This document shows positions 7,074 to 14,708 of a stretch of DNA of 64,000 nucleotides, one piece after another (the first letter of the stretch is position 1; each line of letters starts with the position of its first letter). Made by a program: the position numbers and the translations under genes. The stretch comes from Streptomyces sp. CMB-StM0423 (GTDB lineage Bacteria; Actinomycetota; Actinomycetes; Streptomycetales; Streptomycetaceae). Where the stretch lies: contig NZ_CP025407.1 of NCBI RefSeq assembly GCF_002847285.1, positions 7,965,399 to 8,029,398 of the forward strand, read 5' to 3'. The notes below the pieces were generated by a model that worked only from the letters and a program-made list of their open reading frames with translations, had not been told where the DNA came from and did not search any database.

Positions 7074-9293
7074 TCAGCGCCCGTATGCGGCGTAGCGCTG
7101 CTGCACCTGTGCGGGCGTCAGCGCCTCGTCCCAGGTGACGAGTTCGTCGAGGTCACCGCGGAGGCTGGCGTTGGGCGTGCCGATGGAGCGCAGCGGGAGG
7201 GGGATCGAGGCGTTCACGGCACCGACGGGTTCACCGTCGGCGTAGAGCGTGGTGCGGTCCGGCTCCGCCACCCAGGTCAGGTGGACCCAGCGGTTCAATG
7301 GCACGGTGTAGCCGAAGCTGTGGTCGGCGTCGCCGAAGCGGGTGAAGCCCACCTTGCCGCTGCCGTATTGCTGCAGCTTCAGGGCGCCGGTGCGGGAGCT
7401 GAGCAGCACCTGGTCGCTCGTGGTCGCGGTGAGTTTGACCCATGCGGAGGCGGTCCAGGGCGCTGCGACGTCGGTGCCGCCGAAGCCCACCCCGTCCCGG
7501 TTGTGGTCGAAGCGGAACGCCTGGCCGCGTACCCCGTCCTCGACGAGGGTGGGGTTGTTGATGATGTACGTGGTGCCGGGAAGGTCGCCGGCGAGGTCTT
7601 CGGCCATGATCGTGTTGGGCGGGCGGCTGGCGTAGGTCCAGCCGGCCGGGTACGAGGCGGCGTCGAACGTCCAGTGGTGGCTGGGGCGTCCGTCGTCCGT
7701 CCGGGGCGGCTGCGGCGCGGTGGTGACGCCGGGCGGGTCACCGAGCGCGGCCGTCCGGGCCTGGAATCCGGCGAGCGTGTCGGGGACGGCGGAGCCGTTC
7801 CAGGCCCGGTCCGCGAGGAGCGCCCGGGGCGCGGCCATGACCTGCTCGAAGTACCGGTCCTCGGCCCAGAAGTTGTAGTCGGCCCAGTTCATCAGGCCGG
7901 AGCCGAGCATGTCGTCCGCGGTGTTCGGCACCCACCGCTCGTACATCCACCGCTCGTCGGGGTAGAGGTTGTGGTAGTTGTTCGGCGTCACATAGAAGGG
8001 GCCGATGGCGATCTCGTCGTGCCCCGGAATGACCGGGTCGGTGCCGGTCCCCTCCCAGGTGAGGAAGACCACGGGGGAGTGGACCTGCTGCTGCGGCGCT
8101 GCCAGGTGCTCGGTGCCGTTGTAGATGGCGGTCCGCTTGCCGTGGGCGGTCACCACGTCGTCGAGGGTGTTGATGTAGCGGTTGAGCATATCTCCGAGGG
8201 TGCTGACGTCCGGGTCCTCGGCGAGGTGGCGCTTCACCCGCGGGCACTCGGCGAGCTGCCCGGGCAGTTCATCGGCGCCGATGCTGAACAGCGGGGCGTC
8301 GAACCAGCCGGTGAACTCGGCTACGAGCCTCTTCGTCACGTCGACCGCGTCCCGGTCGGTGATGTCGATGATCCAGTCGGGGGTGAGGTGGGAGTGGGTG
8401 TGCGCGCCCGTGCACGGGTTCGCGCCCGAGCCGAAGCCGATTCCGAACGCCTCGCTGATCACGGTCGCGTGGCCCGGCACGTCGATGCCCGGCATGATCT
8501 GGACGTGCTGCCGGGCGGCCAGTGCCTTCAGCCGCTCGATGTCGGCGCGGCTGTAGCTGTGCTCGCGTTCGGCGAGTCCGGGGAACTTCGGGCTGTAGAG
8601 GCGGAACCCCTCGGAATCCGACAGTTGCAGGAAGAGGGTGTTGAGCTTCATGTCACCCATGCGCCGGATGAGGTTCTCCAGGTAGTCCATCTCCCAGTAC
8701 TTGCGACCGGCGTCGAGCTGGACCATGCGCACCTGCTGCGTGGGCACGTCGGTGCTGCGGGCGCGCGGCACGGCGCGGTGTGACGAGTCGGCGCGCAGCG
8801 TCTGCAGCAGGGTGCGGGTGCCGTAGAACAGACCGTGGGTGGAGGCCGCTTCGATGCTGATCGCGCTTGAGCTGTCCAGGCGGTATCCCTCGGCGCCGAG
8901 TTCGGCATCGTCGGTGAGCCGGAGGTGGATGTCGCCGGGCCGGGGCTTCATGGGCCCGCTGCTGATCGCGAGCCGCAGCCCGGTGACCGACCGGATGTCG
9001 GCCTGCAACTGCTCGGCCAGGCCCTGTCCGGTCTGCCGGGCAGGGCCTGGCAGCTCCTGGCGGCCGGCCTCGGTCGTCGTACGGGCACGGGAGCCGGGAT
9101 CGAGCAGGATGCGCGAGCGGGAGGTCAGGTCGACGGTGCCGCCGAGGTCCTCCCACTGTGCCGGCCGGGGTATCACCGGCGGCGGGCCGCCGTCGGCGAG
9201 CGGGTCGGGAGCGGGAGCGGCCGCCGCCGGCGCAAGGAGGGAGCCGAAGAGCGCAACAAGGACCGCTATCAGAACTGGTAGCGAACGACGCAT
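7074..9293 (-). CDS. Secreted GH20-like beta-N-acetylhexosaminidase with C-terminal LamG-like domain
   Basis: 739 residues from the ATG at 9293, where a clear signal peptide begins (MRRSLPVLIAVLVALFGSLL); an ATG 20 codons upstream would bury it. A GH20b-like domain spans about 60-180 and the GH20 barrel about 185-530, with GIDVPGHATVI and FSIGADELPG. The catalytic Asp-Glu pair is kept near residue 340, but the usual GGDE reads GADE, placing it in a divergent GH20 branch. Residues 550-735 are a concanavalin/LamG jelly roll (AWVKL, GKVGFTRFGDADHSFGY, LDELVTWDEALTPAQV) likely to bind sugar. It lies 108 nt after the permease gene and is probably the last cistron of the importer operon. Confidence 0.88.
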   Translation of the reverse strand: MRRSLPVLIAVLVALFGSLLAPAAAAPAPDPLADGGPPPVIPRPAQWEDLGGTVDLTSRSRILLDPGSRARTTTEAGRQELPGPARQTGQGLAEQLQADIRSVTGLRLAISSGPMKPRPGDIHLRLTDDAELGAEGYRLDSSSAISIEAASTHGLFYGTRTLLQTLRADSSHRAVPRARSTDVPTQQVRMVQLDAGRKYWEMDYLENLIRRMGDMKLNTLFLQLSDSEGFRLYSPKFPGLAEREHSYSRADIERLKALAARQHVQIMPGIDVPGHATVISEAFGIGFGSGANPCTGAHTHSHLTPDWIIDITDRDAVDVTKRLVAEFTGWFDAPLFSIGADELPGQLAECPRVKRHLAEDPDVSTLGDMLNRYINTLDDVVTAHGKRTAIYNGTEHLAAPQQQVHSPVVFLTWEGTGTDPVIPGHDEIAIGPFYVTPNNYHNLYPDERWMYERWVPNTADDMLGSGLMNWADYNFWAEDRYFEQVMAAPRALLADRAWNGSAVPDTLAGFQARTAALGDPPGVTTAPQPPRTDDGRPSHHWTFDAASYPAGWTYASRPPNTIMAEDLAGDLPGTTYIINNPTLVEDGVRGQAFRFDHNRDGVGFGGTDVAAPWTASAWVKLTATTSDQVLLSSRTGALKLQQYGSGKVGFTRFGDADHSFGYTVPLNRWVHLTWVAEPDRTTLYADGEPVGAVNASIPLPLRSIGTPNASLRGDLDELVTWDEALTPAQVQQRYAAYGR

Positions 9294-9401
9294 AGTTGCA
9301 ATCACCCCATCTGACGTGGATGTTGGTGAGGAATGCACCCGGACGATTGCCAAGGTGCCGAGCGGTGGGAAGAAGAATCCGGTCTCGGCCCGCCGTCTGC
9401 C

Positions 9402-10331
9402 TTATTTCACGGATCCGGCTGTGAGTCCGGAGACGACGTGTCGTTCGATGAAGGCGAAGAGGACGATGACGGGGATGATGGCGACGACGGAGGCGGCGAA
9501 GAGGTAGTTCCATTCGACGGTGTAGTTGCCGATGAAGTTGTTGATGCCGACGGTGAGCGGTTGTTTCTCTGGTTCGGTCATCAGGGTCAGGCCCATGACG
9601 AACTCGTTCCAGGTGGAGATGAACGTGAAGATGAGGGCGGTGACCACGCCGGGCATGGCCAGTGGCAGCGTTACCCGGAACAGTGCGCCGAAGCGTCCGG
9701 TGCCGTCGACCATCGCGGCTTCCTCCAGTTCGGCGGGGATGGAGGAGATGTAGGCGGTGAGGATCCAGATGGCGAAGGCGAGGTTGAAGGCGCCGTTGGC
9801 CAGGATGAGGGTCCAGGTGGAGTTGAGCATGTCGAGCTGGTGGAACTCGCGGTAGAGGCCGATGAGCAGCGCGGTGGGCTGGAACATCTGGGTGACGAGG
9901 ACGAGCAGCAGGAATGCTTTGCGGCCGCGGTAGCGGACCCGGGCGGTGTAGTAGGCGGCCGGCAGTGAGACGAGCAGTACGAGGAGGGTGGCGCCGCCTG
10001 CGATGAGGAGGGTGACCTGGAGGTTGTCGCCGAGGGTGGATTCCTTCCAGACGTCGACGAGGTTGTGCCACTCGAAGGAGGTGGGCAGGTAGGTGCGGTC
10101 GCGGAGTTCGTCCGCGGGCCGCAGCGCGGTGATGATCATCTCCAGGTAGGGGGCGATGAAGATGACGGCCAGCATCCAGGCGCTTGCGGCGATGACCAGG
10201 GTGCGCGGGCCGTACTTCCGGCGCTTGACGCTGCCGCTGCTGGTGCTGGTGCTGGTGTTGGTGTTTTTGCCGCGGGTTTGCTGGGGGATGGGGCCGTTTC
10301 CGGGTGTGTGTGAGGGCGCGGAGAGGGTCAT
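9402..10331 (-). CDS. CUT1 sugar ABC transporter permease, MalG type
   Basis: 309 residues. The start ATG overlaps the stop of the preceding permease (ATGA). Six predicted membrane segments surround the EAA loop (ELEEAAMVDGTGRFGALFRV) that docks the ATPase, and the protein ends with the MalG-like FIERHVVSGLTAGSVK. The N-terminal 45 residues are Ser/Thr-rich and cytosolic. It pairs with the MalF-type permease and the lipoprotein upstream. No ATPase gene is adjacent, so a shared MsiK-like ATPase is inferred. From context the substrate is an amino-sugar oligosaccharide. Confidence 0.93.
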   Translation of the reverse strand: MTLSAPSHTPGNGPIPQQTRGKNTNTSTSTSSGSVKRRKYGPRTLVIAASAWMLAVIFIAPYLEMIITALRPADELRDRTYLPTSFEWHNLVDVWKESTLGDNLQVTLLIAGGATLLVLLVSLPAAYYTARVRYRGRKAFLLLVLVTQMFQPTALLIGLYREFHQLDMLNSTWTLILANGAFNLAFAIWILTAYISSIPAELEEAAMVDGTGRFGALFRVTLPLAMPGVVTALIFTFISTWNEFVMGLTLMTEPEKQPLTVGINNFIGNYTVEWNYLFAASVVAIIPVIVLFAFIERHVVSGLTAGSVK

Positions 10332-11287
10332 GCGTCCTCCTTGTTCCAGCGGCTGACCTTGAGGAAGATCAGGACGAGTACGACGACCATGGCGAAGTTG
10401 ACGACGGACATCGCGGCGGACTCGCCGATGTCGGTGTCTTTCAACTGGTACATGAACACCGTGGTCGTGGCGGTGTCGCTGCCGGGTCCGCCTTTGGTCA
10501 TGGCCCAGATGACGGGGAAGGAGTTGAAGACGTTGATGAGGTTGATGACGAAGCCGACGAGGAACGCGGGCCGCAGCAGGGGTACGGTCACCCGCCAGTA
10601 GGTCTGGCGGGAGTTGGCGCCGTCGATGCGGGCGGCCTCGTACACCTCGTGGGGGATGGTCTGCAGCCCGGCGAGGAGGGTGTAGGTGGTGAACGGCAGT
10701 GAGACGAACACGGCGACGAACATCATCCACGGCCAGGCGGTCGCGGGATCGCCCAGCCAGTCCTTGGGGCCGTCTGTCAGGCCGATGTCGGTCATCAGGG
10801 TGTTCAGGACGCCGGCGGTCTGGTCGAGCATCCAGCGGAAGCCGATCGCGGTCATCAGCACGGAGGCGGCCCACGGGGCGATGAGCGCCCAGCGGGTGAC
10901 GGTGCGGCCGGGGAAGGGCTTGTTGAACAACTGGGCCAGGCCCAGGGAGAGGAGCATGGTCACGCCGACGACGGCGATCGTCCATACCACTGTCATGGTC
11001 AGCACGCTGCCGAAGCCGGACTCGTCGAAGAGCTGGCGGTACTTCTCGGTGCCGGCCGAGCCGCGGACGAAACCGCTGATGCTGACGTTGAGGAACGAGG
11101 TGCGGATCAGTTCGTAGATGGGCCACAGCACCACCACGACGATCAGCAGGACGGCGGGGGCAATCCAGGGCAGCGGACCGAGCCGGGCCAGACCGCCGCC
11201 GCGACGGCGGCGGCGCTGCGGCCCGGTCTTCCGCCCGCCGGGCCCGGGACCGGCAGCGGCCGCGGGCTCCTTGACCGTGACGGGCAC
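10328..11287 (-). CDS. CUT1 sugar ABC transporter permease, MalF type
   Basis: 319 residues from the GTG at 11287, chosen because AAGGAG lies 7 nt upstream; the longer frame back to 11428 crosses a strong hairpin and is low-complexity. After a Gly/Arg-rich cytosolic leader the membrane domain starts at LPWIAPAVLLIVVVVLWPIY. The EAA motif is EVYEAARIDGANSRQTYWRV. It is translationally coupled to the MalG-type partner. It imports the ligand of the lipoprotein encoded upstream. Confidence 0.92.
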   Translation of the reverse strand: MPVTVKEPAAAAGPGPGGRKTGPQRRRRRGGGLARLGPLPWIAPAVLLIVVVVLWPIYELIRTSFLNVSISGFVRGSAGTEKYRQLFDESGFGSVLTMTVVWTIAVVGVTMLLSLGLAQLFNKPFPGRTVTRWALIAPWAASVLMTAIGFRWMLDQTAGVLNTLMTDIGLTDGPKDWLGDPATAWPWMMFVAVFVSLPFTTYTLLAGLQTIPHEVYEAARIDGANSRQTYWRVTVPLLRPAFLVGFVINLINVFNSFPVIWAMTKGGPGSDTATTTVFMYQLKDTDIGESAAMSVVNFAMVVVLVLIFLKVSRWNKEDA

Positions 11288-11378
11288 GGGGAAACTCCTT
11301 GCGAGTACGGCGGCTGAGGGGACCGCACGGGGGGCTACGGGAGGGGGGAACACCCCAGGCGACAACGCCCCGGGGGGT

Positions 11379-11410
11379 GGGCCGCCGCGCGGCTTACTGC
11401 GCGGCGGCCC
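11379..11410 (-). promoter_or_regulatory. Intercistronic stem-loop between binding protein and permeases
   Basis: A perfect 12-bp stem (GGGCCGCCGCGC with GCGCGGCGGCCC) with an 8-nt loop lies in the 165-nt gap between the binding-protein stop and the permease start. Such structures commonly stabilise the upstream mRNA or attenuate read-through, giving more binding protein than permease. That role is inferred. Confidence 0.6.
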
Positions 11411-11452
11411 GGCCCCGGAAACGGTCACCCAGAGCGCATCACCTGTGCGGGG

Positions 11453-12727
11453 TCACTCGCCCATGTCGGCGGCGGTGTCCTCGGCCTTCTGCTGCAACTC
11501 GCCCAGTACCTTGCCCGGGTCGTCGGAGACGGCCTTGCCGCCCGACTTCTTGATCTCCGCGGACACCACGTCCCAGCTCGTGCTGCCCAGCGGGTAGAAC
11601 TGCGCGGCCGGCAGCACCTCGAAGAACGGCTCCAGGTCCTTGTGCTTCCCGTTCGACTGCATCTCCTCCAGGGTGTCCGTGGTCACCGGCATGAGGTTGT
11701 ACATCTCGTCGAACTTCAGCGTGTTCTCCATGGAGTACGCAAAGTCCAGGAACTTCCTGATCTCCTCCTGCTTCCCGCCGTCCTTGAACGCCATCATCCA
11801 GTCCGCCACACCCAGGGTGGAATCCAGCGGGCCGTCCTTGCCGGGGATCGGCGCCACCTCGTAGTCGACACCGCCGTCCTTCGCCATCTGGATCAGCGTC
11901 GGGTGCCCGTTGAGCATCCCCACCTTCCCCGCCGCGAAGTCGGCGAACGCCGTCTTCCGGTCCGTGGTGGCCGGGTTCTCATACGTCAGACCCGGGTCGA
12001 CCAGGTTCTCCTTCAGCCACTCGAACGTCTCCACGTTCTGCGCACTGTCGATGGAGTAGTTGCCCTCGGCATTGGTGTAACCGCCACCGTTGCCGATCTC
12101 CCAGATCATCGACTCACCCTGGGTCTCCTCCGGACCCAGCGGCAGCGCATACGGGATCTCCGCGGCCTTCTCCGCCTTGATCTTCTCCGCCGCCGCCGCG
12201 ACATCGTCCCAGCTCTGCGGAACCTCCACACCGGCCTTGCCCAGGACTTCCTTGTTGTAGAACATCAACCGCGCCGAGGACACGAACGGGATGCCGTACT
12301 GCGTACCATCGACCTCGCCCGCCTTCGCGAACGACTCGATCAGATTCGACTTCGTCTTCGGCGAGAGCACCTCATCCGCCTCATACAGCAGATCATCAGC
12401 GACCTTGTCCGCATACCCACCGGTCTGCAGAATGTCCGGAACGTTCCCGCCCTGGATCATCGTCTTGACCTTGGTGTCGATGTCATTCCAGTTGATCACC
12501 TGAACATCGACCTTGATGTCCTCGTTCTTCGCCTCGAAACGCTTGACGACATCGTCCCAGTACACCTTGGACGCATTCGACGCCTTATCCCCGTAATCGG
12601 CAGCCACCAGCTTGATGGTGGTCGCCCCGCCATCACCGTCGCCGCCGCCCCCGTCGTCACCGCAAGCTGTGAGGCCCAGCGCACCGACAGCGCAGACCGA
12701 GAGGATCCTGATCGTGCTCTTGCGCAT
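11453..12727 (-). CDS. Sugar ABC transporter solute-binding lipoprotein
   Basis: 424 residues from the ATG at 12727, where a lipoprotein signal peptide begins (MRKSTIRILSVCAVGALG, lipobox LTAC). Upstream in-frame codons are rejected because they would bury it. The body is an SBP_bac_1 fold (YWDDVVKRFEAKNEDIKVDV, INWNDIDTKVKTMIQGGNVP, DILQTGGYAD). It is the first gene of the importer operon and divergent from the DeoR regulator. Ligand unknown; the glycosidases around it suggest a GlcNAc/GalNAc-containing mono- or oligosaccharide. Confidence 0.92.
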   Translation of the reverse strand: MRKSTIRILSVCAVGALGLTACGDDGGGGDGDGGATTIKLVAADYGDKASNASKVYWDDVVKRFEAKNEDIKVDVQVINWNDIDTKVKTMIQGGNVPDILQTGGYADKVADDLLYEADEVLSPKTKSNLIESFAKAGEVDGTQYGIPFVSSARLMFYNKEVLGKAGVEVPQSWDDVAAAAEKIKAEKAAEIPYALPLGPEETQGESMIWEIGNGGGYTNAEGNYSIDSAQNVETFEWLKENLVDPGLTYENPATTDRKTAFADFAAGKVGMLNGHPTLIQMAKDGGVDYEVAPIPGKDGPLDSTLGVADWMMAFKDGGKQEEIRKFLDFAYSMENTLKFDEMYNLMPVTTDTLEEMQSNGKHKDLEPFFEVLPAAQFYPLGSTSWDVVSAEIKKSGGKAVSDDPGKVLGELQQKAEDTAADMGE

Positions 12728-12765
12728 CTCTGACGCCACCTTCGTGGGAACACTTTCGCGTGGAT

Positions 12766-12784
12766 GCTTGAAGTTGATCGAATC
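12766..12784 (+). promoter_or_regulatory. Candidate DeoR operator in the divergent promoter region
   Basis: GCTTGAAGTTGATCGAATC (direct repeat TTGAA-N5-TCGAA) lies 39 nt upstream of the binding-protein start. It shares 11 bp exactly with the site upstream of the GH109 gene. Confidence 0.45.
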
Positions 12785-12979
12785 TGGCGCTCTCAGAGCA
12801 GTATCGCGCATCCTGTTTGGCGTGAGTATGCATCCACAGATGTCCCTCGTCCAGACGTCACCCCCGAACTGTGACGTGACGGGCCGACGGCGGCCCAGGG
12901 GAAGGGGCCACGTTGCGTGATCGTGCACTTGCGCACAGGGCTACGATGCTCGGCGGACTTCGCGAGAAGGGACGGTGGG

Positions 12980-13780
12980 ATGTCCAAGCACGACCGGTGG
13001 AGCACGCTGTTGCAGCACCTGGCCGAGAACGGCCGGCTCGAGGTGGAGGAGGCGGCGTCGGTCCTGGAGGTGTCGGCGGCGACGATCCGCCGGGACCTCG
13101 ACGAGCTGGCTGAGCAGCAGTTGCTCGTGCGTACGCGGGGCGGAGCCATCGCCCATGGAGTGTCTTACGAACTGCCCCTCCGCTACCGGTCCGTCCACAA
13201 CGCCGCGGAGAAGCGCCGCATCGCGGAGGCGGTCGCCGGTCAGATCGGCCAGGGGATTGTGGTCGGCATCAACGGTGGTACGACCACGACCGAGGTGGCA
13301 CGCGCACTGATCATCCGGGCAGCAGGAGACGGCGCCGAGCAGGTTGCGGGGACGCCGGCGCCCAGCGTGACCCTGGTGACGAATGCCCTGAACATCGCGA
13401 GCGAAGCGGCGGTCCGGCCGCAGATCAAGTTGGTGCTGACCGGCGGCGTCGCGCGTCCCCAGACATACGAGCTCGTCGGCCCACTGGCCAGCGGCGTCAT
13501 GAGCGACGTGGCGCTGGATGTCGCGATCCTCGGCGTCGACGGTGTGGACTCCCGTCTGGGACTGATGACCCATCACGAGGAAGAGGCGAGCATCAGCCGC
13601 CTGTTCGCCGAACGCGCCCACCGGGTGATCGTGGCTGCCGACTCCTCGAAGCTGGGGCGGCGGGCGTTCGCGAGGATCTGCGGCCTGGAGGGTATCGACG
13701 TCCTGGTGACCGACTCGGCCGCCTCCGGCGAAATGATCGCTCGCCTCACCGACGCCGGGATCGAAGTGATCAGCGTGTGA
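12980..13780 (+). CDS. DeoR/GlpR-family transcriptional regulator
   Basis: 266 residues from the ATG at 12980, preceded by AAGGGACGGTGGG; in-frame starts upstream lack a ribosome site. A DeoR HTH fills residues 5-57 (LEVEEAASVLEVSAATIRRD, LDELAEQQLLVRTRGGA). A DeoRC sensor domain follows, with the ISOCOT-fold GINGGTTTTEV phosphate-binding loop and VTNALNIASE. The effector is probably a sugar phosphate. It is divergent from the importer operon and is the likely repressor of the hexosaminidase/GH109 regulon. Confidence 0.92.
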   Translation: MSKHDRWSTLLQHLAENGRLEVEEAASVLEVSAATIRRDLDELAEQQLLVRTRGGAIAHGVSYELPLRYRSVHNAAEKRRIAEAVAGQIGQGIVVGINGGTTTTEVARALIIRAAGDGAEQVAGTPAPSVTLVTNALNIASEAAVRPQIKLVLTGGVARPQTYELVGPLASGVMSDVALDVAILGVDGVDSRLGLMTHHEEEASISRLFAERAHRVIVAADSSKLGRRAFARICGLEGIDVLVTDSAASGEMIARLTDAGIEVISV

Positions 13781-13843
13781 GACAGCGGCGTGGTCACAGC
13801 GGATCGAGCCGTGCCCCACGCCTCCGACTTCGCAACCGGTCGG

Positions 13844-14263
13844 CTAGCGCCGCGGCTGGCGGGGCCAGTTCCGGGTGGTCAGCACCAGCAGGTATCCGTC
13901 GGGGTCCTGGACCGTCACGCCCCAGGTGTCCCAGTACGGATTGTGAGCGGGTACCCGTTTGCCACCGTGCAGTTCAAGCCGTTCCACGAGGCTGTCGGGC
14001 ACCGGTTCGCCGAGGTAGATCACCAGCAGGTCCTCAACGGTGGGTCGCGGATCGACGGGGGCGGCGGGGTCGTGGACGAGTTCGAGGTGCCAGGCGGCTT
14101 CGGGCCAGCCGACCATGAGGAGTGAATGCTGGCCGGGAGTGCCGTCCGCCGTGTGCCGGTACTGGATGTCGAGACCGAGACCGGAGGTCCAGAAACGTTC
14201 CGCCGCCTCAAGGTCGCGCGACGGGCGGGCGATGCGTACGTGAGCTGTTGCGTCAGCCGGCAA
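13844..14263 (-). CDS. VOC-family (glyoxalase/bleomycin-resistance fold) protein
   Basis: 139 residues from a TTG at 14263, chosen because a perfect AGGAGG sits 7 nt upstream. An alternative in-frame start at 14290 would place this site inside the gene. Two beta-alpha-beta-beta-beta modules are visible: VRIARPSRDLEAAERFWTSG then WGVTVQDPDGYLLVLTTR. Metal-ligand candidates are His6 and the Glu of HLELVHDP. The substrate cannot be told. It converges with the DeoR gene and is preceded by a 29-bp perfect palindrome. Confidence 0.85.
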   Translation of the reverse strand: MPADATAHVRIARPSRDLEAAERFWTSGLGLDIQYRHTADGTPGQHSLLMVGWPEAAWHLELVHDPAAPVDPRPTVEDLLVIYLGEPVPDSLVERLELHGGKRVPAHNPYWDTWGVTVQDPDGYLLVLTTRNWPRQPRR

Positions 14264-14283
14264 AGCACTGCCTCCTGATCGAC

Positions 14284-14312
14284 GTGACACCGCCGGGACC
14301 CGGCGGTGTCAC
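14284..14312 (-). promoter_or_regulatory. 29-bp perfect palindrome upstream of the VOC gene
   Basis: Two 14-bp arms (GTGACACCGCCGGG and CCCGGCGGTGTCAC) flank a single A, 21 nt upstream of the VOC start. The near-absence of a loop favours a dimeric-protein operator, although a terminator of a lost upstream gene is possible. Confidence 0.6.
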
Positions 14313-14454
14313 GGAGCCTAGGTGCCAGGGGACCGTCCGCCCATCGGGCGTTGGTCCTGGTCCTTGCGGACACGTCCTACGGGGCCGGTTGCCAGCCGAA
14401 CGACACGCCGGCGTCCCATCCGCCTTCGCCCTGAGCTGACCCCCGCCGACCCCA

Positions 14455-14630
14455 CGGCCGGCGCCAGCAAGACCTGTTCGTCGCGGACCGGACCGCCGAG
14501 CAGCTCGTAGACGGGGCCGCCCGTGCAGTTCGCCCAGCAGGTCGCACAGGGCGAGGTCCACCCCGCTGATGGCGTTGAGCGTCAGGTACTCGCGGCCGTA
14601 GAAGAGGGTGGCGCGAATGAAGTATTTCCC
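14455..14630 (-). pseudogene. Enolase-superfamily (rhamnonate-dehydratase-like) fragment
   Basis: One frame gives FIRATLFYGREYLTLNAISG then VDLALCDLLGELHGRP. After a single-base frame change it continues VYELLGGPVRDEQVLLAPAV. This is the conserved N-terminal capping/barrel junction of L-rhamnonate dehydratase and related mandelate-racemase-subgroup enzymes (FYGR, ISAVDLALWDLLGK, PVYELLGGPVRD). The rest of the gene is absent on both sides. It may be a relic of a rhamnose or uronate pathway once linked to the neighbouring LacI cluster. Confidence 0.65.
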
Positions 14631-14708
14631 TGCACAGGACCCGGGGATGCGAGGTCGTAGCCCCTGTCGGCCCGAGTGGGGTGCGTCTTCAGAGAGTGAT
14701 GAAACCAT

